NCBI GenBank assembly: GCA_016200485.1
Contig: JACQEP010000024.1
Coordinates: forward strand, 1 to 64,000
Source of the DNA: Gammaproteobacteria bacterium
Lineage (GTDB): Bacteria > Pseudomonadota > Gammaproteobacteria > Tenderiales > Tenderiaceae
Length of the DNA stretch: 64,000 bases
Direction: 5' to 3'
In this document: positions 19,104-28,335 of the stretch, one piece after another
Layout of the letters: each line of letters opens with the position of its first letter
How positions within the stretch are numbered: the first letter of the stretch is position 1
Program-made: the position numbers and the translations under genes
The notes under the pieces: generated by a model
What the model was told of the DNA's origin: nothing
The model's input: only the letters and a program-made list of their open reading frames with translations
Databases searched by the model: none

Positions 19104-20333
19104 TTACTTGACCCAGCCATTTTCGATATGGGCAACGCCGCCAAAACTGCCGACCCACACACTGCCATCCGGGGCATTCGCCATCGAGAAGACGTTATCT
19201 GCAAACAAACCATCGGCCACGGTCTTGACTTCAAAGGTCTTACCATCCACCTTCAACCGTGCCATTCCTTGATTGGTGCCCGCCCACAATTGGCCTTTCG
19301 CATCTTGAGATAGCATAAAAATATGGTTCGCGGGCAAGCCATCAGCCGTGGTGTAGTTGCGCCAGTTTTTACCGTCAAAACGGGCCAAGCCACCGCCCCA
19401 GGTTCCACACCAGACCGTGCCATCCGCCTGCACCACCATTGAGATCACGTAATTCGGGTTATAGGCGACGTTAACGTTATGCAAACCTTGCTCATCTTTT
19501 TGCCGCGCATGATGCATGGATGCTTTACCAGGATCACTCTTGAATTGTATGGCGTCCTTAACCAACTCAAGATCCGCGCCCAAACCATCCTTGTGCTGCC
19601 AGTTTTGCCACTGACCCTCTTTATAACGCGCCAGGCCATTCTCGGTGGCAAACCAGATTTCGCCATTTTGCCCTTCTTCCACGCCATAGACCCAAGGATT
19701 GGGCAGCCCGCCCTTCGTGTTCTCCATGGTGAAGGTTTCCCACGCTGTGGGATTGGAGAAATTCCCGCCCTTAACACGATTCGCGCCGGACCAGGTGGCG
19801 ATCCAGACATCGCCTTTTTTGGTGACGATCAAGTCGTACACGAACTGATCCGCCAGTCCTTGCGGAATATTGATATTTTCCCAGCTATCTTTGCTTGGAT
19901 CATACAGCGACAAACCACCACCATAAGTACCGACAGCAATGCGACCAAACACTTTGCTGATATGAAATATTCCGTTGGAGAGTAAACCCGAATTCTGGTT
20001 ATTGAACATCTTGTAGTCGTCGGCCTCGGTGTCATAACGCACGACGCCGCCAGAGGTGCCAATCCAGATATATTTGCCATCGGCAAACATACTCTTCACA
20101 TTGCGATTACCGACGCGAAAGTGGCTGAACCGCACATCGTTGCTCGTTGCCGCAACATTCATCATCTGGTCTGCCGCAGCCGGATGCGGCGCAGATGCGG
20201 GTGCTGCAACCGCGGTCGTTGCCGACTCAGTTGCCGAAACTGCATTGCTACTGCTACGCCCAAAATAATAGGCGGCACCGATCACACCCCCCGCCACCAC
20301 TACCGCACCCAATAGTTTCAGATTCAACTTCAC
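19104..20333 (-). CDS. two-component-regulator-type beta-propeller protein, membrane-anchored
   Basis: About 410 residues. A short cytoplasmic lead, one hydrophobic helix (LKLLGAVVVAGGVIGAAYYFG), then a series of propeller blades with the Reg_prop pattern: IWIGTSGGVVRYD, WIATWSGANRV, IWFATENGLARY, VWCGTWGGGLARFDG, LWAGTNQGMARL, VWVGSFGGVAHIE. The GTG at 20333 is chosen as start because it has an AGGAAAG site and overlaps the upstream stop by GTGA; the longer frame intrudes 70 bp into that gene. It lacks kinase or output domains, so it is a free-standing sensor or binding propeller. It sits between a paralogue and the GGDEF-EAL protein. Confidence 0.82.
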   Translation of the reverse strand: MKLNLKLLGAVVVAGGVIGAAYYFGRSSSNAVSATESATTAVAAPASAPHPAAADQMMNVAATSNDVRFSHFRVGNRNVKSMFADGKYIWIGTSGGVVRYDTEADDYKMFNNQNSGLLSNGIFHISKVFGRIAVGTYGGGLSLYDPSKDSWENINIPQGLADQFVYDLIVTKKGDVWIATWSGANRVKGGNFSNPTAWETFTMENTKGGLPNPWVYGVEEGQNGEIWFATENGLARYKEGQWQNWQHKDGLGADLELVKDAIQFKSDPGKASMHHARQKDEQGLHNVNVAYNPNYVISMVVQADGTVWCGTWGGGLARFDGKNWRNYTTADGLPANHIFMLSQDAKGQLWAGTNQGMARLKVDGKTFEVKTVADGLFADNVFSMANAPDGSVWVGSFGGVAHIENGWVK

Positions 20334-21475
20334 GGTTTCTTTCCTGCCTCTGGTGTTGCTGTTTTTAGTCCCAAACGCGTTACGCCACCGCGTGTGCCAA
20401 GCCATACTTCGCCGCCGGGGATTGCCGCTACCGCATAGACGTGATCACTCAACACGCCATCGCTACGCCCGTAGTTTTGCCAGGCTTCGCCGTCGAAACG
20501 GCTGACGCCATGATCGGTACCCAACCACAAGGCACCATCTTCCGCCTCAGCGATGCTGTACACCACATTGCCGGCGAGACCATTGCGCGTGTTGTAATTC
20601 GTCCACTTCGCACCATCGAACCGACCAACACCGCCACCCCAGGTGCCTGCCCAGATCTGATTTTTGCGATCGACATGAATGGCAAATACGTAATTGGGAT
20701 TGTAGGTAGGCTCGCCTTGCGTCAGCAGACTCAAATCGTGACGTGAGCGCGTCCCGAGACCGGTATTGAAACTGATCGGCAGATTGTCTTCGTTGGGCGC
20801 ACCCAGACCTTCTTTATGCGTCCAGGATTGCCACTGCTGACCATTAAACATCGAGACACCGCCTTCGGTGCCGAACCAGACACGATCCTGTTGATCAACG
20901 TCTATCCCATAGACCCATTCGTTAACGAGTTCTTTGACATAGGTATCGAGCTTGGCATCGTCACTCTGCCAGCGATTGACACCGGCCCAGGTGCCGATCC
21001 ACACCGGCCCGGATTTTTGCTGGGCAAAACTATAGACCCAGTAATCGGCGAGGCCGTGCATCGGGAAATAGACTTTCCATTTGTCATCGCGATAACGCGA
21101 CACGCCACCGCCATTGGTGCCAAACCACTTGTTACCATCACGGTCGACATAAGTCGCGAACACATATTCGTTGGCCAGGCCATCGGCGCGGGTAAAGGTA
21201 TGGCGTAACTCTTGCGTCGCCAGATTTACTTCATGTACACCGGCGGACGTTCCCACCCACAGACTGTTTGCACTCGGATCCAGCGCCATGGAACGCACAT
21301 AAATCTCCGGACCGACCTCAAAGGCATCAATCACCTTCCACGCCTTTTCCGCCATCACAGGCTTCACTGCCGCTTGTTTTGCGATTGGCCCAACCTTTTC
21401 CGCTCCCGTGGATGCGGAGTCAGAACAACCTGCCGCCAGCAGCACAGCGGTTAACATCAAACTTCGTTTCAGCAT
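20330..21475 (-). CDS. beta-propeller lipoprotein, paralogue of the adjacent propeller protein
   Basis: Lipoprotein signal with lipobox LLAAGC (Cys about residue 17), then at least seven Reg_prop-type blades, for example LWVGTSAGVHEV, KWFGTNGGGVSRYRDDKW, VWIGTWAGVNRWQ, VWFGTEGGVSMFNGQQW, IWAGTWGGGVGRFDGAKWTNY, LWLGTDHGVSRFDG and VWLGTRGGVTRL. The repeated phrase (PT)YNPNYV also occurs in the paralogue. The pair differ mainly in their anchor (lipid versus helix). Ligand unknown. Downstream of a small cytochrome c gene and upstream of its paralogue in one operon. Confidence 0.83.
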   Translation of the reverse strand: MLKRSLMLTAVLLAAGCSDSASTGAEKVGPIAKQAAVKPVMAEKAWKVIDAFEVGPEIYVRSMALDPSANSLWVGTSAGVHEVNLATQELRHTFTRADGLANEYVFATYVDRDGNKWFGTNGGGVSRYRDDKWKVYFPMHGLADYWVYSFAQQKSGPVWIGTWAGVNRWQSDDAKLDTYVKELVNEWVYGIDVDQQDRVWFGTEGGVSMFNGQQWQSWTHKEGLGAPNEDNLPISFNTGLGTRSRHDLSLLTQGEPTYNPNYVFAIHVDRKNQIWAGTWGGGVGRFDGAKWTNYNTRNGLAGNVVYSIAEAEDGALWLGTDHGVSRFDGEAWQNYGRSDGVLSDHVYAVAAIPGGEVWLGTRGGVTRLGLKTATPEAGKKP

Positions 21476-21484
21476 GCGGTTTAA

Positions 21485-21805
21485 TTAATTGAAGGTTCGA
21501 ATATGGGCGATGACATCAAGGATTTCCTGGGTCGTCAGCAAGCCGCGAAACGCAGGCATCACCCCGCCGCCGGTTTCAATTTTTTTCACCAGATCGGCAT
21601 CTGGCTGCATCAGCACTCGGCTGCGCTGAAAATCCGGGATACCGGGCATTTGTGCATGGCCGTTATTGCCGTGACAACCCGCGCATTGCTGGTTGTAGAG
21701 TTTGGCACCATTGAGTGCATCGGCGGCCGTAGCATTACCTGCCGCCAGTAGCGCGCCGCTTCCAATCACTATTGCGGCCAGCTGCCGCAGAGCCCATGAA
21801 TTCAT
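21485..21805 (-). CDS. small class I cytochrome c
   Basis: Signal peptide (about residues 1-27, ending NATAADA), one heme site (CAGCHG) and a downstream MPAFRGLLT giving the candidate Met ligand, the standard layout of a mono-heme periplasmic cytochrome c of about 80 mature residues. The ATG at 21805 has AGAGGA upstream; the longer in-frame start at 21835 adds 10 residues before the signal peptide and is less likely. Lies downstream of the TlpA-like gene and leads the propeller/GGDEF-EAL run, so it may be the redox partner of that sensing group. Confidence 0.87.
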   Translation of the reverse strand: MNSWALRQLAAIVIGSGALLAAGNATAADALNGAKLYNQQCAGCHGNNGHAQMPGIPDFQRSRVLMQPDADLVKKIETGGGVMPAFRGLLTTQEILDVIAHIRTFN

Positions 21806-21864
21806 AACAATCCTCTCGTGAACAACGGGTAACACTACCCTACAGCAGGAATCTTACCACCCGC

Positions 21865-22425
21865 TTATGGGGCTGTCGCCCTGCGTAAGGCTGTGTAATC
21901 ACCGCGAAAGGCCCGCTCCAGCCGCTGCCGCACCTCGGGCTGCTGCCATTCACGCGGCCCGGGCACACGCTCGATAAAGGTGCCGTCTGGGGCAATTAAA
22001 AGGGTGTAGGGGAAAACCTGCACCCCGAGCACATCAGTGGCCAGCGCCCGGCCAGGATCGACATAATTGGGAAAGCGCACCCCTTTGTCGTTCAAATACT
22101 CACGCACCAGGTGGGGGTCATCATCTTCGGCCAAGCCAAGCACGGCAAACCGCTCTGGATCCAAGGACTCACTCAAAGCTTGCAGATTAGGCAATTCACG
22201 ACGGCAAGGCTCACACCAGGTCGCCCAGATATTGAGGACCACTAGCTTGCCGCGATAATCCACGAGGGAGGCGGCGCTCCCATCGAGCGAGGTTAACTTG
22301 AGCGCCGGCAATGGCCGGTCATAGCTCAGACGATCCGTCAGCGGCGGCGGGGCCGAGTCGCACGCCACCAACATCAGCAGCAGGCCCACAGCACCTAAAC
22401 GGCTGGACTGTGAGCCGGGCATCAT
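21865..22425 (-). CDS. TlpA/ResA-like thioredoxin-fold lipoprotein
   Basis: Lipoprotein signal (LLLMLVAC, Cys about residue 22) followed by a thioredoxin fold with the active site WATWCEPCRRELP and the cis-Pro region VFPYTLLIAPDG. Such proteins keep apocytochrome cysteines reduced for heme attachment. It begins 10 bp after the ccmI stop and so extends the ccm operon. A dedicated reductase (CcmG) is also encoded in this operon, so this is a second, lipid-anchored one. Confidence 0.85.
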   Translation of the reverse strand: MMPGSQSSRLGAVGLLLMLVACDSAPPPLTDRLSYDRPLPALKLTSLDGSAASLVDYRGKLVVLNIWATWCEPCRRELPNLQALSESLDPERFAVLGLAEDDDPHLVREYLNDKGVRFPNYVDPGRALATDVLGVQVFPYTLLIAPDGTFIERVPGPREWQQPEVRQRLERAFRGDYTALRRATAP

Positions 22426-22434
22426 GCCGATTCT

Positions 22435-23733
22435 CTAGGGCACCACGCTGTCGATGGCAATCGCCAGATCGGTGCTACCGACCTTGACTGGACTTTTCTG
22501 TCCCAGCAAGTCACCGGACTGTGGCATGGCATTACCCGACTTGGAAATACGCGCACCGACGACCACTTCCGAGAATTTGGCCAAACTCATGTTCGGCATC
22601 ATCGCCATCGATTCATCGAGCGTGAATTTGAGCGGCAGATCTTTCACCTGCGCGCGCACGACCGCCAGTGGCATCGGCGGCCCGCTCACGGCACGGGCAA
22701 AGACGAACAGGGTATCGGTAGGTGCCGCCTTGGCCAACAATTCCCGATTCAAGCTCACCGTGCCGCTAACTTTAGCGGTACCCATTGCCACAGGCGCCGC
22801 CTTGGCCAATTGCTCCGCTGCTGCTGAAGCCGTGCTCGGTTTAGGCTTACCAAATTCACCCTTTGCCTGCCGCTGCTGATAACTGCGCGCTTCATCAATG
22901 TTCGCCTGCATGGCATTGGCGTCTTGCGAGTTCGGCGGCAACATTTTTTGCAAATGCTCCCAATACACCATCGCCGCACCAAAATCACCGCGTTCGAACA
23001 TCGCCGTGCCCATCAACCACAATGCCTTTTGGTTATTGGGATCGAGCTTCAGCGATTTCTCTAACCACTGCATCGGCTCGCCTTCCAGACTCTCGCCAGC
23101 CGCCATCGCAATGGCATCGGCATAATCCGCCAGCAATTGCGGATCCTCGCCCGCCAGCTGGATTGCCTTTTTGTAGGCATCCACGGCTTCAGGATAACGA
23201 TTCAATACGCTGTATGAACGCCCCAGCATGACCCAACCTTCAACATTGGAAGGGTCTTTTTGTAACTTGTCCGCCAATTTGCCAACCATCATCTCGACCT
23301 GAGCCGCCATGTTGGCTTTATCACCATGCGGCGACGCGGCGGCCATACTCGCCTTTTCCGGCTGCAGGGCTTCGAGATTACCCAATTTAAGATACAGTCC
23401 CACGGCCACAACGGGCACAACCAAACCGGCGACAACCGCAGTGACTGCAGAAAGCCGACGACTTTCACTGGCAGTACCCATTTCAACACCGGAGGTGTCT
23501 TCCAGCAACCGGCGATCGATCTCTTGTCGGCTTTTATCGAATTGTTCCTGATCGACATCGCCGCTCTTAAGATCGGCTTCCAACTCCGCCAATTGATTGC
23601 GATAGATCGAGATATTGACCTCGCTGCGCGCCAGGCGCGCGGCCTCGGCACGCCGCCGCAGCAACAACGGCAAAATCACGAACAACAGCGCAGCGATCGT
23701 CAGACCGCCAATCACAAACCAAAACAATGTCAT
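22435..23733 (-). CDS. ccmI: cytochrome c maturation protein CcmI
   Basis: Apocytochrome chaperone of System I that delivers the substrate to the heme ligation complex. 432 residues: two N-terminal membrane helices (about 3-22 and 88-108) with a cytoplasmic loop, a TPR domain (about 135-300, VEGWVMLGRSYSVLNRYPEAVDAYKKAIQLA), and the C-terminal beta-rich domain of longer CcmI proteins (LFVFARAVSGPPMPLAVVRA, VVVGARISKSGNAMPQSGD). Its start overlaps the ccmH stop. Confidence 0.93.
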   Translation of the reverse strand: MTLFWFVIGGLTIAALLFVILPLLLRRRAEAARLARSEVNISIYRNQLAELEADLKSGDVDQEQFDKSRQEIDRRLLEDTSGVEMGTASESRRLSAVTAVVAGLVVPVVAVGLYLKLGNLEALQPEKASMAAASPHGDKANMAAQVEMMVGKLADKLQKDPSNVEGWVMLGRSYSVLNRYPEAVDAYKKAIQLAGEDPQLLADYADAIAMAAGESLEGEPMQWLEKSLKLDPNNQKALWLMGTAMFERGDFGAAMVYWEHLQKMLPPNSQDANAMQANIDEARSYQQRQAKGEFGKPKPSTASAAAEQLAKAAPVAMGTAKVSGTVSLNRELLAKAAPTDTLFVFARAVSGPPMPLAVVRAQVKDLPLKFTLDESMAMMPNMSLAKFSEVVVGARISKSGNAMPQSGDLLGQKSPVKVGSTDLAIAIDSVVP

Positions 23734-24203
23734 GCCTTACCGTCCTCAGATTGATCCTGCAACAACGTTTCGGCACGGCGTCTATCCGCATCGGAAAGCG
23801 GCGCTTCAACAATTTGTTTCTTGCGGCGCAGAATATTCCAGTACAAAACGCCAACACCTAGTCCCAACAGTAAAAAGGGTCCAAACCAGAGCAACACGGT
23901 GGTCGATTTAAAAGGCGGACGATAACGCACATAATCGCCATAACGTTCGACCATGAAATCGACCACTTCACGATCGCTCTTGCCGGATTCCATCATTTCC
24001 TTGATCTGCTGCCGCATATCGCGCGCAAAATCGGAATTCGAATCCGACAATGACTGCCCCTGACACACCAGGCAACGCAACTCGCCCGCCACCGACATCA
24101 CGCGCGCATGCAATTGCGGATCCCCGCCCGTGAATTCAGCCTCTTTGGCACTCGCCCACAGCGGGAGCGATGCCAGCACCGCGATCATGATTACCCGTTT
24201 CAT
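23730..24203 (-). CDS. ccmH: cytochrome c maturation protein CcmH
   Basis: Thiol-oxidoreductase subunit of the System I heme lyase complex. 157 residues: signal peptide, the diagnostic LRCLVCQGQSLSDSNSDFA (Cys-X2-Cys-Gln), a long helix ending VERYGDYVRYRPPF, and a C-terminal membrane helix (LLWFGPFLLLGLGVGVLYW). This is the short CcmH, with CcmI as a separate gene, unlike the fused E. coli protein. Overlaps both neighbours by 4 bp. Confidence 0.95.
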   Translation of the reverse strand: MKRVIMIAVLASLPLWASAKEAEFTGGDPQLHARVMSVAGELRCLVCQGQSLSDSNSDFARDMRQQIKEMMESGKSDREVVDFMVERYGDYVRYRPPFKSTTVLLWFGPFLLLGLGVGVLYWNILRRKKQIVEAPLSDADRRRAETLLQDQSEDGKA

Positions 24204-24724
24204 CCGTTCAACTTCCTTACCAACGGCAGAATTTCGTTCTGCACGACTTCCGGCGTTACCGGCCCCGTGATCTTGTGGCGAATCACACCTTGCTTATCGA
24301 TGATGTAACTTTCGGGCACACCATAGACACCATAATCCACGCCCACACGACCCTCGTTATCCCAGGCGATGATGGTGTAAGGATTACCAAAATCACTTAG
24401 CCATTGAACGCCATCTTCACGTTTATCCTTGTAATCAAGACCAATGATCGGCAACTCGCCGCTGCGCGCCAACTGCATCAGCACCGGGTGTTCCTGGCGA
24501 CAGGACACACACCACGAGGCCCAGACGTTGAGCATCCACACCTTACCCAGCATTTGATCGCGGGCGATGCGTTGTTCAGACTGGTGCAATTGCGTCAAAT
24601 CAAACTGCGGTGCCGGCTTACCAATCAACGGCGAAGGCACTTCACGTGGATCGAGGCTCAGTCCCACATAGAGAAACACCGACAGCGCCACAAAAATCAC
24701 CAAAGGAATAAGATAACGCCCCAT
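24200..24724 (-). CDS. ccmG: thiol:disulfide interchange protein CcmG/DsbE
   Basis: Membrane-tethered periplasmic thioredoxin that reduces apocytochrome c. 174 residues: N-terminal anchor helix, then a thioredoxin fold with active site WASWCVSCRQEHP and the CcmG acidic insert (GLDYKDKREDGVQWL) and cis-Pro segment YGVPESYIID. Overlaps ccmF by one base and ccmH by 4 bp, so it is part of the ccm operon. Confidence 0.95.
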   Translation of the reverse strand: MGRYLIPLVIFVALSVFLYVGLSLDPREVPSPLIGKPAPQFDLTQLHQSEQRIARDQMLGKVWMLNVWASWCVSCRQEHPVLMQLARSGELPIIGLDYKDKREDGVQWLSDFGNPYTIIAWDNEGRVGVDYGVYGVPESYIIDKQGVIRHKITGPVTPEVVQNEILPLVRKLNG

Positions 24725-26754
24725 TACGCCTGCTCCGCCGCTGGTTTTGTCGTCGCTGCAATTACCACCGTTTGCTCTTTTGATGCGGCGGCCTTGCGCG
24801 CCAGCACGCGATAACGGCGATCCGAAATCGCAAACAGCCCGCCCAACGCCATCAGGATCGCGCCACCCCAGATCCAGACAACAAAGGGTTTGTAATATAC
24901 ACGCACCACCCAGGCACCGTTATCCACCGGCTCACCCAGCGAAACATAGAGGTCGCGCCAAAGATTGGTCTTGATTGCCGCCTCGGTCATGGGCATGGTT
25001 TGCACGGTATAAATGCGTTTTTCGGGGTGCATGGTGTCAATCTCCACCTCACCTTTCAACACGCGCATCAAACCGCGACTGGCCGTGTAATTCGGCCCCG
25101 ATGTCTCGATCACACCATCAAAACGGAAGGTATAACCGCCGACAGTCACCGTATCGCCGATCGCCATTTTCACATCTTTCTCGGTCTGATATTGCGTGAC
25201 CAAGGTGACGCCAATGATCGTCACTGCGACACCCATATGCGCGAGATGCATGCCGATGAAACTGCCGGGCATCGCTTTGATCGCCATCGCCGGCGTTTCA
25301 TCGGGACGCCGCGCCTTGATGCGCTGCGAGATACCATAAATCGAGGCCGTGATAATCCACGCCGCCATCAGCAATCCCAACGCGGCAAAGGGTGACCATT
25401 GACCAAAGGCATACGGCAGGACCAGTGCAATCACGGCGCTGGTGGCAAACGCCCAGCGCAATTGGCGTGCCACCGCCGGCATATCGGCCTTTTTCCAGCG
25501 TGCCAGCGGTCCAATCCCCACCAAAAACACCAGCGGCACCATCAACGGTACGAACACGGCATTGAAATACGGCGCGCCCACCGAGACCTTACTGGTCGGT
25601 GCCAACCAGCCAAATGACGCCAGACCTTCGATAATGATGGGATACACCGTCCCCAACAATACCGCGGCCGCAGCCACGGTCAGGATCACGTTATTAACCA
25701 GCAGCATCGTTTCCTTGGAAACCGGCTCGAACTTACCGCCCAATCCAACCTTGGGCGCGCGCCAGGCGTAGAGCAGCAACGAACCGACAACCACCACAAA
25801 CAGGAAGCCAAGAATGAACGTACCACGCGTCGGATCGGTCGCGAAGGCATGCACGGACGTAATGACGCCGGAACGCACCAGGAAGGTGCCAAGCAGACTC
25901 AGCGAGAAGGCGATGATCGCCAGCAATACCGTCCAACTCTTGAAGCCGCCGCGTTTTTCGGTCACCGCCAACGAATGTATCAACGCCGTACCGACCAGCC
26001 ACGGCATGAACGAGGCGTTTTCGACCGGGTCCCAAAACCACCAACCGCCCCAGCCCAATTCGTAATATGCCCACCAGGAACCGAGTGCGATACCACAGCT
26101 CAAAAACATCCAGGCCACAATCGTCCACGGCCGCGACCAGCGCGCCCAGGCGGCATCCAGCTTACCGCTCAACAACGCGGCGATGGCAAAGGCAAAGGCC
26201 ACGGAAAAGCCAACGTAACCCATGTACAGCATCGGCGGATGGATGATCAAACCCGGATCCTGCAGCAAGGGATTTAAATCGCGGCCATCGGGCGCCGCGG
26301 GTAACAAGCGTTCAAACGGATTCGAGGTCAGCAACATGAACAGCAGGAAACCAACGCTGATCAAGCCCATCACACCGAGGACGCGCGCCACCATTTCTTC
26401 CGTCAAATGACGACTGAAGACTGTGACGGCCACCGTCCAGATACCCAGCATTGTCACCCATAACAACAGGGAACCTTCATGGCCGCCCCACACGCCAGCG
26501 ATGCGATACATCAACGGCAATTGTGAATTCGAATGCGAGGCAACATACAACACGGAAAAATCGTTATTGATAAAGGCGTAAGTCAAACAACCGAATGCGA
26601 CTACAAGAAAAACAAACTGTCCCTGTGCCACTGGCCGTGCCAGCACCATCCATGCATCATAATTACGCCAAGCACCGATTAACGGCAGCGTACCTTGAAT
26701 CAGCGCCAGACAAAGGGCAATGATCAGCGCAAAATGGCCAATTTCTGGAATCAT
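24724..26754 (-). CDS. ccmF: heme lyase CcmF
   Basis: Large multi-pass membrane protein that reduces and ligates heme to apocytochrome c in System I. 676 residues with about 14-15 hydrophobic helices. The tryptophan-rich WWD segment WGGWWFWDPVENASFMPWL, the histidine-containing loops and a large periplasmic domain near the C-terminus (FRFDGVIETSGPNY) are typical. Separated from ccmE by 216 bp that hold palindromic repeats, the only sizeable gap in the ccm operon. Confidence 0.97.
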   Translation of the reverse strand: MIPEIGHFALIIALCLALIQGTLPLIGAWRNYDAWMVLARPVAQGQFVFLVVAFGCLTYAFINNDFSVLYVASHSNSQLPLMYRIAGVWGGHEGSLLLWVTMLGIWTVAVTVFSRHLTEEMVARVLGVMGLISVGFLLFMLLTSNPFERLLPAAPDGRDLNPLLQDPGLIIHPPMLYMGYVGFSVAFAFAIAALLSGKLDAAWARWSRPWTIVAWMFLSCGIALGSWWAYYELGWGGWWFWDPVENASFMPWLVGTALIHSLAVTEKRGGFKSWTVLLAIIAFSLSLLGTFLVRSGVITSVHAFATDPTRGTFILGFLFVVVVGSLLLYAWRAPKVGLGGKFEPVSKETMLLVNNVILTVAAAAVLLGTVYPIIIEGLASFGWLAPTSKVSVGAPYFNAVFVPLMVPLVFLVGIGPLARWKKADMPAVARQLRWAFATSAVIALVLPYAFGQWSPFAALGLLMAAWIITASIYGISQRIKARRPDETPAMAIKAMPGSFIGMHLAHMGVAVTIIGVTLVTQYQTEKDVKMAIGDTVTVGGYTFRFDGVIETSGPNYTASRGLMRVLKGEVEIDTMHPEKRIYTVQTMPMTEAAIKTNLWRDLYVSLGEPVDNGAWVVRVYYKPFVVWIWGGAILMALGGLFAISDRRYRVLARKAAASKEQTVVIAATTKPAAEQA

Positions 26755-26783
26755 TCAATCGTTCTCCCAAAATATTCCGCATT

Positions 26784-26958
26784 TATCACCACAGAGTGAT
26801 CATTAACAGCTGTTGATCCCTTCCCCCTTTCAGGGGGAAGGTTGGGATGGGGATAAACAGTTTGAGAACGCATTGCTGTCTACCCCCACCCTAACCCTCC
26901 CCCTGCGGGAGGGAATTTAGGTTAATCGTTCAAAATCTCTGTGTCTCTGTGGTGAACC
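26784..26958. repeat. Nested palindromic repeat between ccmE and ccmF
   Basis: Outer arms CACCACAGAG (left, about 26786) and CTCTGTGGTG (right, about 26945) form an inverted repeat. Inside lie two perfect short hairpins, at 26821-26839 (TTCCCCCT and AGGGGGAA arms) and 26895-26913 (CCCTCCC and GGGAGGG arms). The same outer motif recurs at 36400-36475 and the C/G hairpins at 29722-29745 and in the DUF58 gene. No coding sequence is seen in 26755-26970. Confidence 0.65.
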
Positions 26959-26970
26959 GTTATTACATTA

Positions 26971-27414
26971 TTATTCTTTCAGTGAATTGGCGATTTTCGC
27001 CTGATCGAGCGCCTTGGCAACTTCGGGCGGCATATAGGTTTCATCGTGTTTGGCGAGGACTTCCTCAGCCTTGAACACTCCGTCCGGCCCCAGTTTACCC
27101 TGCGCCACCACGCCCTGACCTTCCTTGAACAAATCTGGCAGGATGCCGACATAGGCCACCTTCACTGTCTGCGCATTGTCGGTCACATCAAACTGCACCG
27201 TGATTCCATCTGCTGCACGCTGGACTGTCCCCTGCTTCACCAAACCACCGAGACGGAAGGTGCGATCCTTGGGGGCTTCGTGCGCAGCCACCTGGCTGGG
27301 ACTGAAAAAGAGATTGATATTGCTCTGTAAGGCATTGAGCACCAAGGCAGCAATTGCACCCACTCCCACTAAACCGATAAGGATAATCGCGCCACGTTTA
27401 TATCTAGGCTTCAT
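26971..27414 (-). CDS. ccmE: heme chaperone CcmE
   Basis: Periplasmic heme chaperone that binds heme covalently and hands it to CcmF. About 147 residues: N-terminal anchor ([19 protein letters not shown]), OB-fold, and the heme-binding histidine in [14 protein letters not shown] (H-x-x-x-Y form). The ATG at 27414 is chosen because GGAGAAA lies about six bases upstream; an in-frame ATG at 27432 is six codons earlier. Overlaps ccmD by 11 bp. Confidence 0.95.
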   Translation of the reverse strand: MKPRYKRGAIILIGLVGVGAIAALVLNALQSNINLFFSPSQVAAHEAPKDRTFRLGGLVKQGTVQRAADGITVQFDVTDNAQTVKVAYVGILPDLFKEGQGVVAQGKLGPDGVFKAEEVLAKHDETYMPPEVAKALDQAKIANSLKE

Positions 27415-27580
27415 TATTACTTTCTCCTGCATTCATCCGCATCATACGACCCAGGCGCTGGCGTAAAGTTCGATGCTGGCGGCGCACCATGACGATTTCG
27501 GCGATCATCAGTACCAGCGTCACGCCAAACGAACCCCAGATATAGAAGGCATAACCGCCCATGGCAAAGAAGTCGGCCAT
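27404..27580 (-). CDS. ccmD: heme exporter protein CcmD
   Basis: Small single-pass membrane protein (58 residues) that helps release holo-CcmE from the CcmABC complex. It begins [19 protein letters not shown], continues with a hydrophobic helix, and has a basic cytoplasmic tail ([15 protein letters not shown]), the classic CcmD layout. Its ATG overlaps the ccmC stop (TAATG) and it ends inside ccmE. Its position between ccmC and ccmE settles the identity. Confidence 0.93.
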   Translation of the reverse strand: MADFFAMGGYAFYIWGSFGVTLVLMIAEIVMVRRQHRTLRQRLGRMMRMNAGESNNEA

Positions 27581-28320
27581 TATTGCTTTCCTCCCACCAG
27601 CTCCGCCACCCAGTCGCTACGCTGTTCACGTTCGAGGATGATGCGGCGCACGCGGCTCAACGCCACGGCAATGGTATAAAACCAGCAGGCAAAGGCCATT
27701 ACCAGCAAGGTAATCAACATGACCGACGTCATCGATGATTCTGAACTCATCTTGATGCTGGCGCCTTGATGCAAGGTATTCCACCATTTTACTGAGTAAT
27801 AAATGATCGGGACATTAATCACGCCAACCAGCGCCAGCAAGCCACAGGCACGCGCGGCGCGGCGCGGATCGTCAATCGCTGCTTCCAGCGCCATGAAACC
27901 GATATAAAGAAACAGCAGGATTAACTCGGAGGTCAGACGTGCATCCCACACCCACCAGGCGCCCCACATCGGCTTGCCCCAGAAGGCACCGGTCCAGAGG
28001 GCGACGAAGGTAAACATGGCACCGGTCGGCGCCAGGGCACTGGCCATCATCGACGACAGACGTGTATTCCAGATCATGCCGGCCGCGGCCCAACCCGCCA
28101 TCACCACATAAATGAACATCGACATCCACGCTGCGGGAACGTGAATGAACATGATGCGATAACCTTCACCTTGTTTGTAATCGGTGGGCGCAACAAAGAA
28201 ACTCAAATACAAACCGACCACAAACAACAACGCCGCCGCGACACCAAACCACGGCGCAATGCGCCCAGCGAGGGGATAAAAACTGGCGGGCGAAGCATAC
28301 TTGAACCAATTAATCGCCAT
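27580..28320 (-). CDS. ccmC: heme exporter/handling protein CcmC
   Basis: Six-helix membrane protein that presents heme to CcmE. 246 residues with the WWD signature WGAWWVWDARLTSELILLFLY and flanking helices. Start at 28320 lies 15 bp after the ccmB stop; the stop overlaps ccmD. Confidence 0.96.
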   Translation of the reverse strand: MAINWFKYASPASFYPLAGRIAPWFGVAAALLFVVGLYLSFFVAPTDYKQGEGYRIMFIHVPAAWMSMFIYVVMAGWAAAGMIWNTRLSSMMASALAPTGAMFTFVALWTGAFWGKPMWGAWWVWDARLTSELILLFLYIGFMALEAAIDDPRRAARACGLLALVGVINVPIIYYSVKWWNTLHQGASIKMSSESSMTSVMLITLLVMAFACWFYTIAVALSRVRRIILEREQRSDWVAELVGGKQ

Positions 28321-28335
28321 TGTGAACTCTACTAC

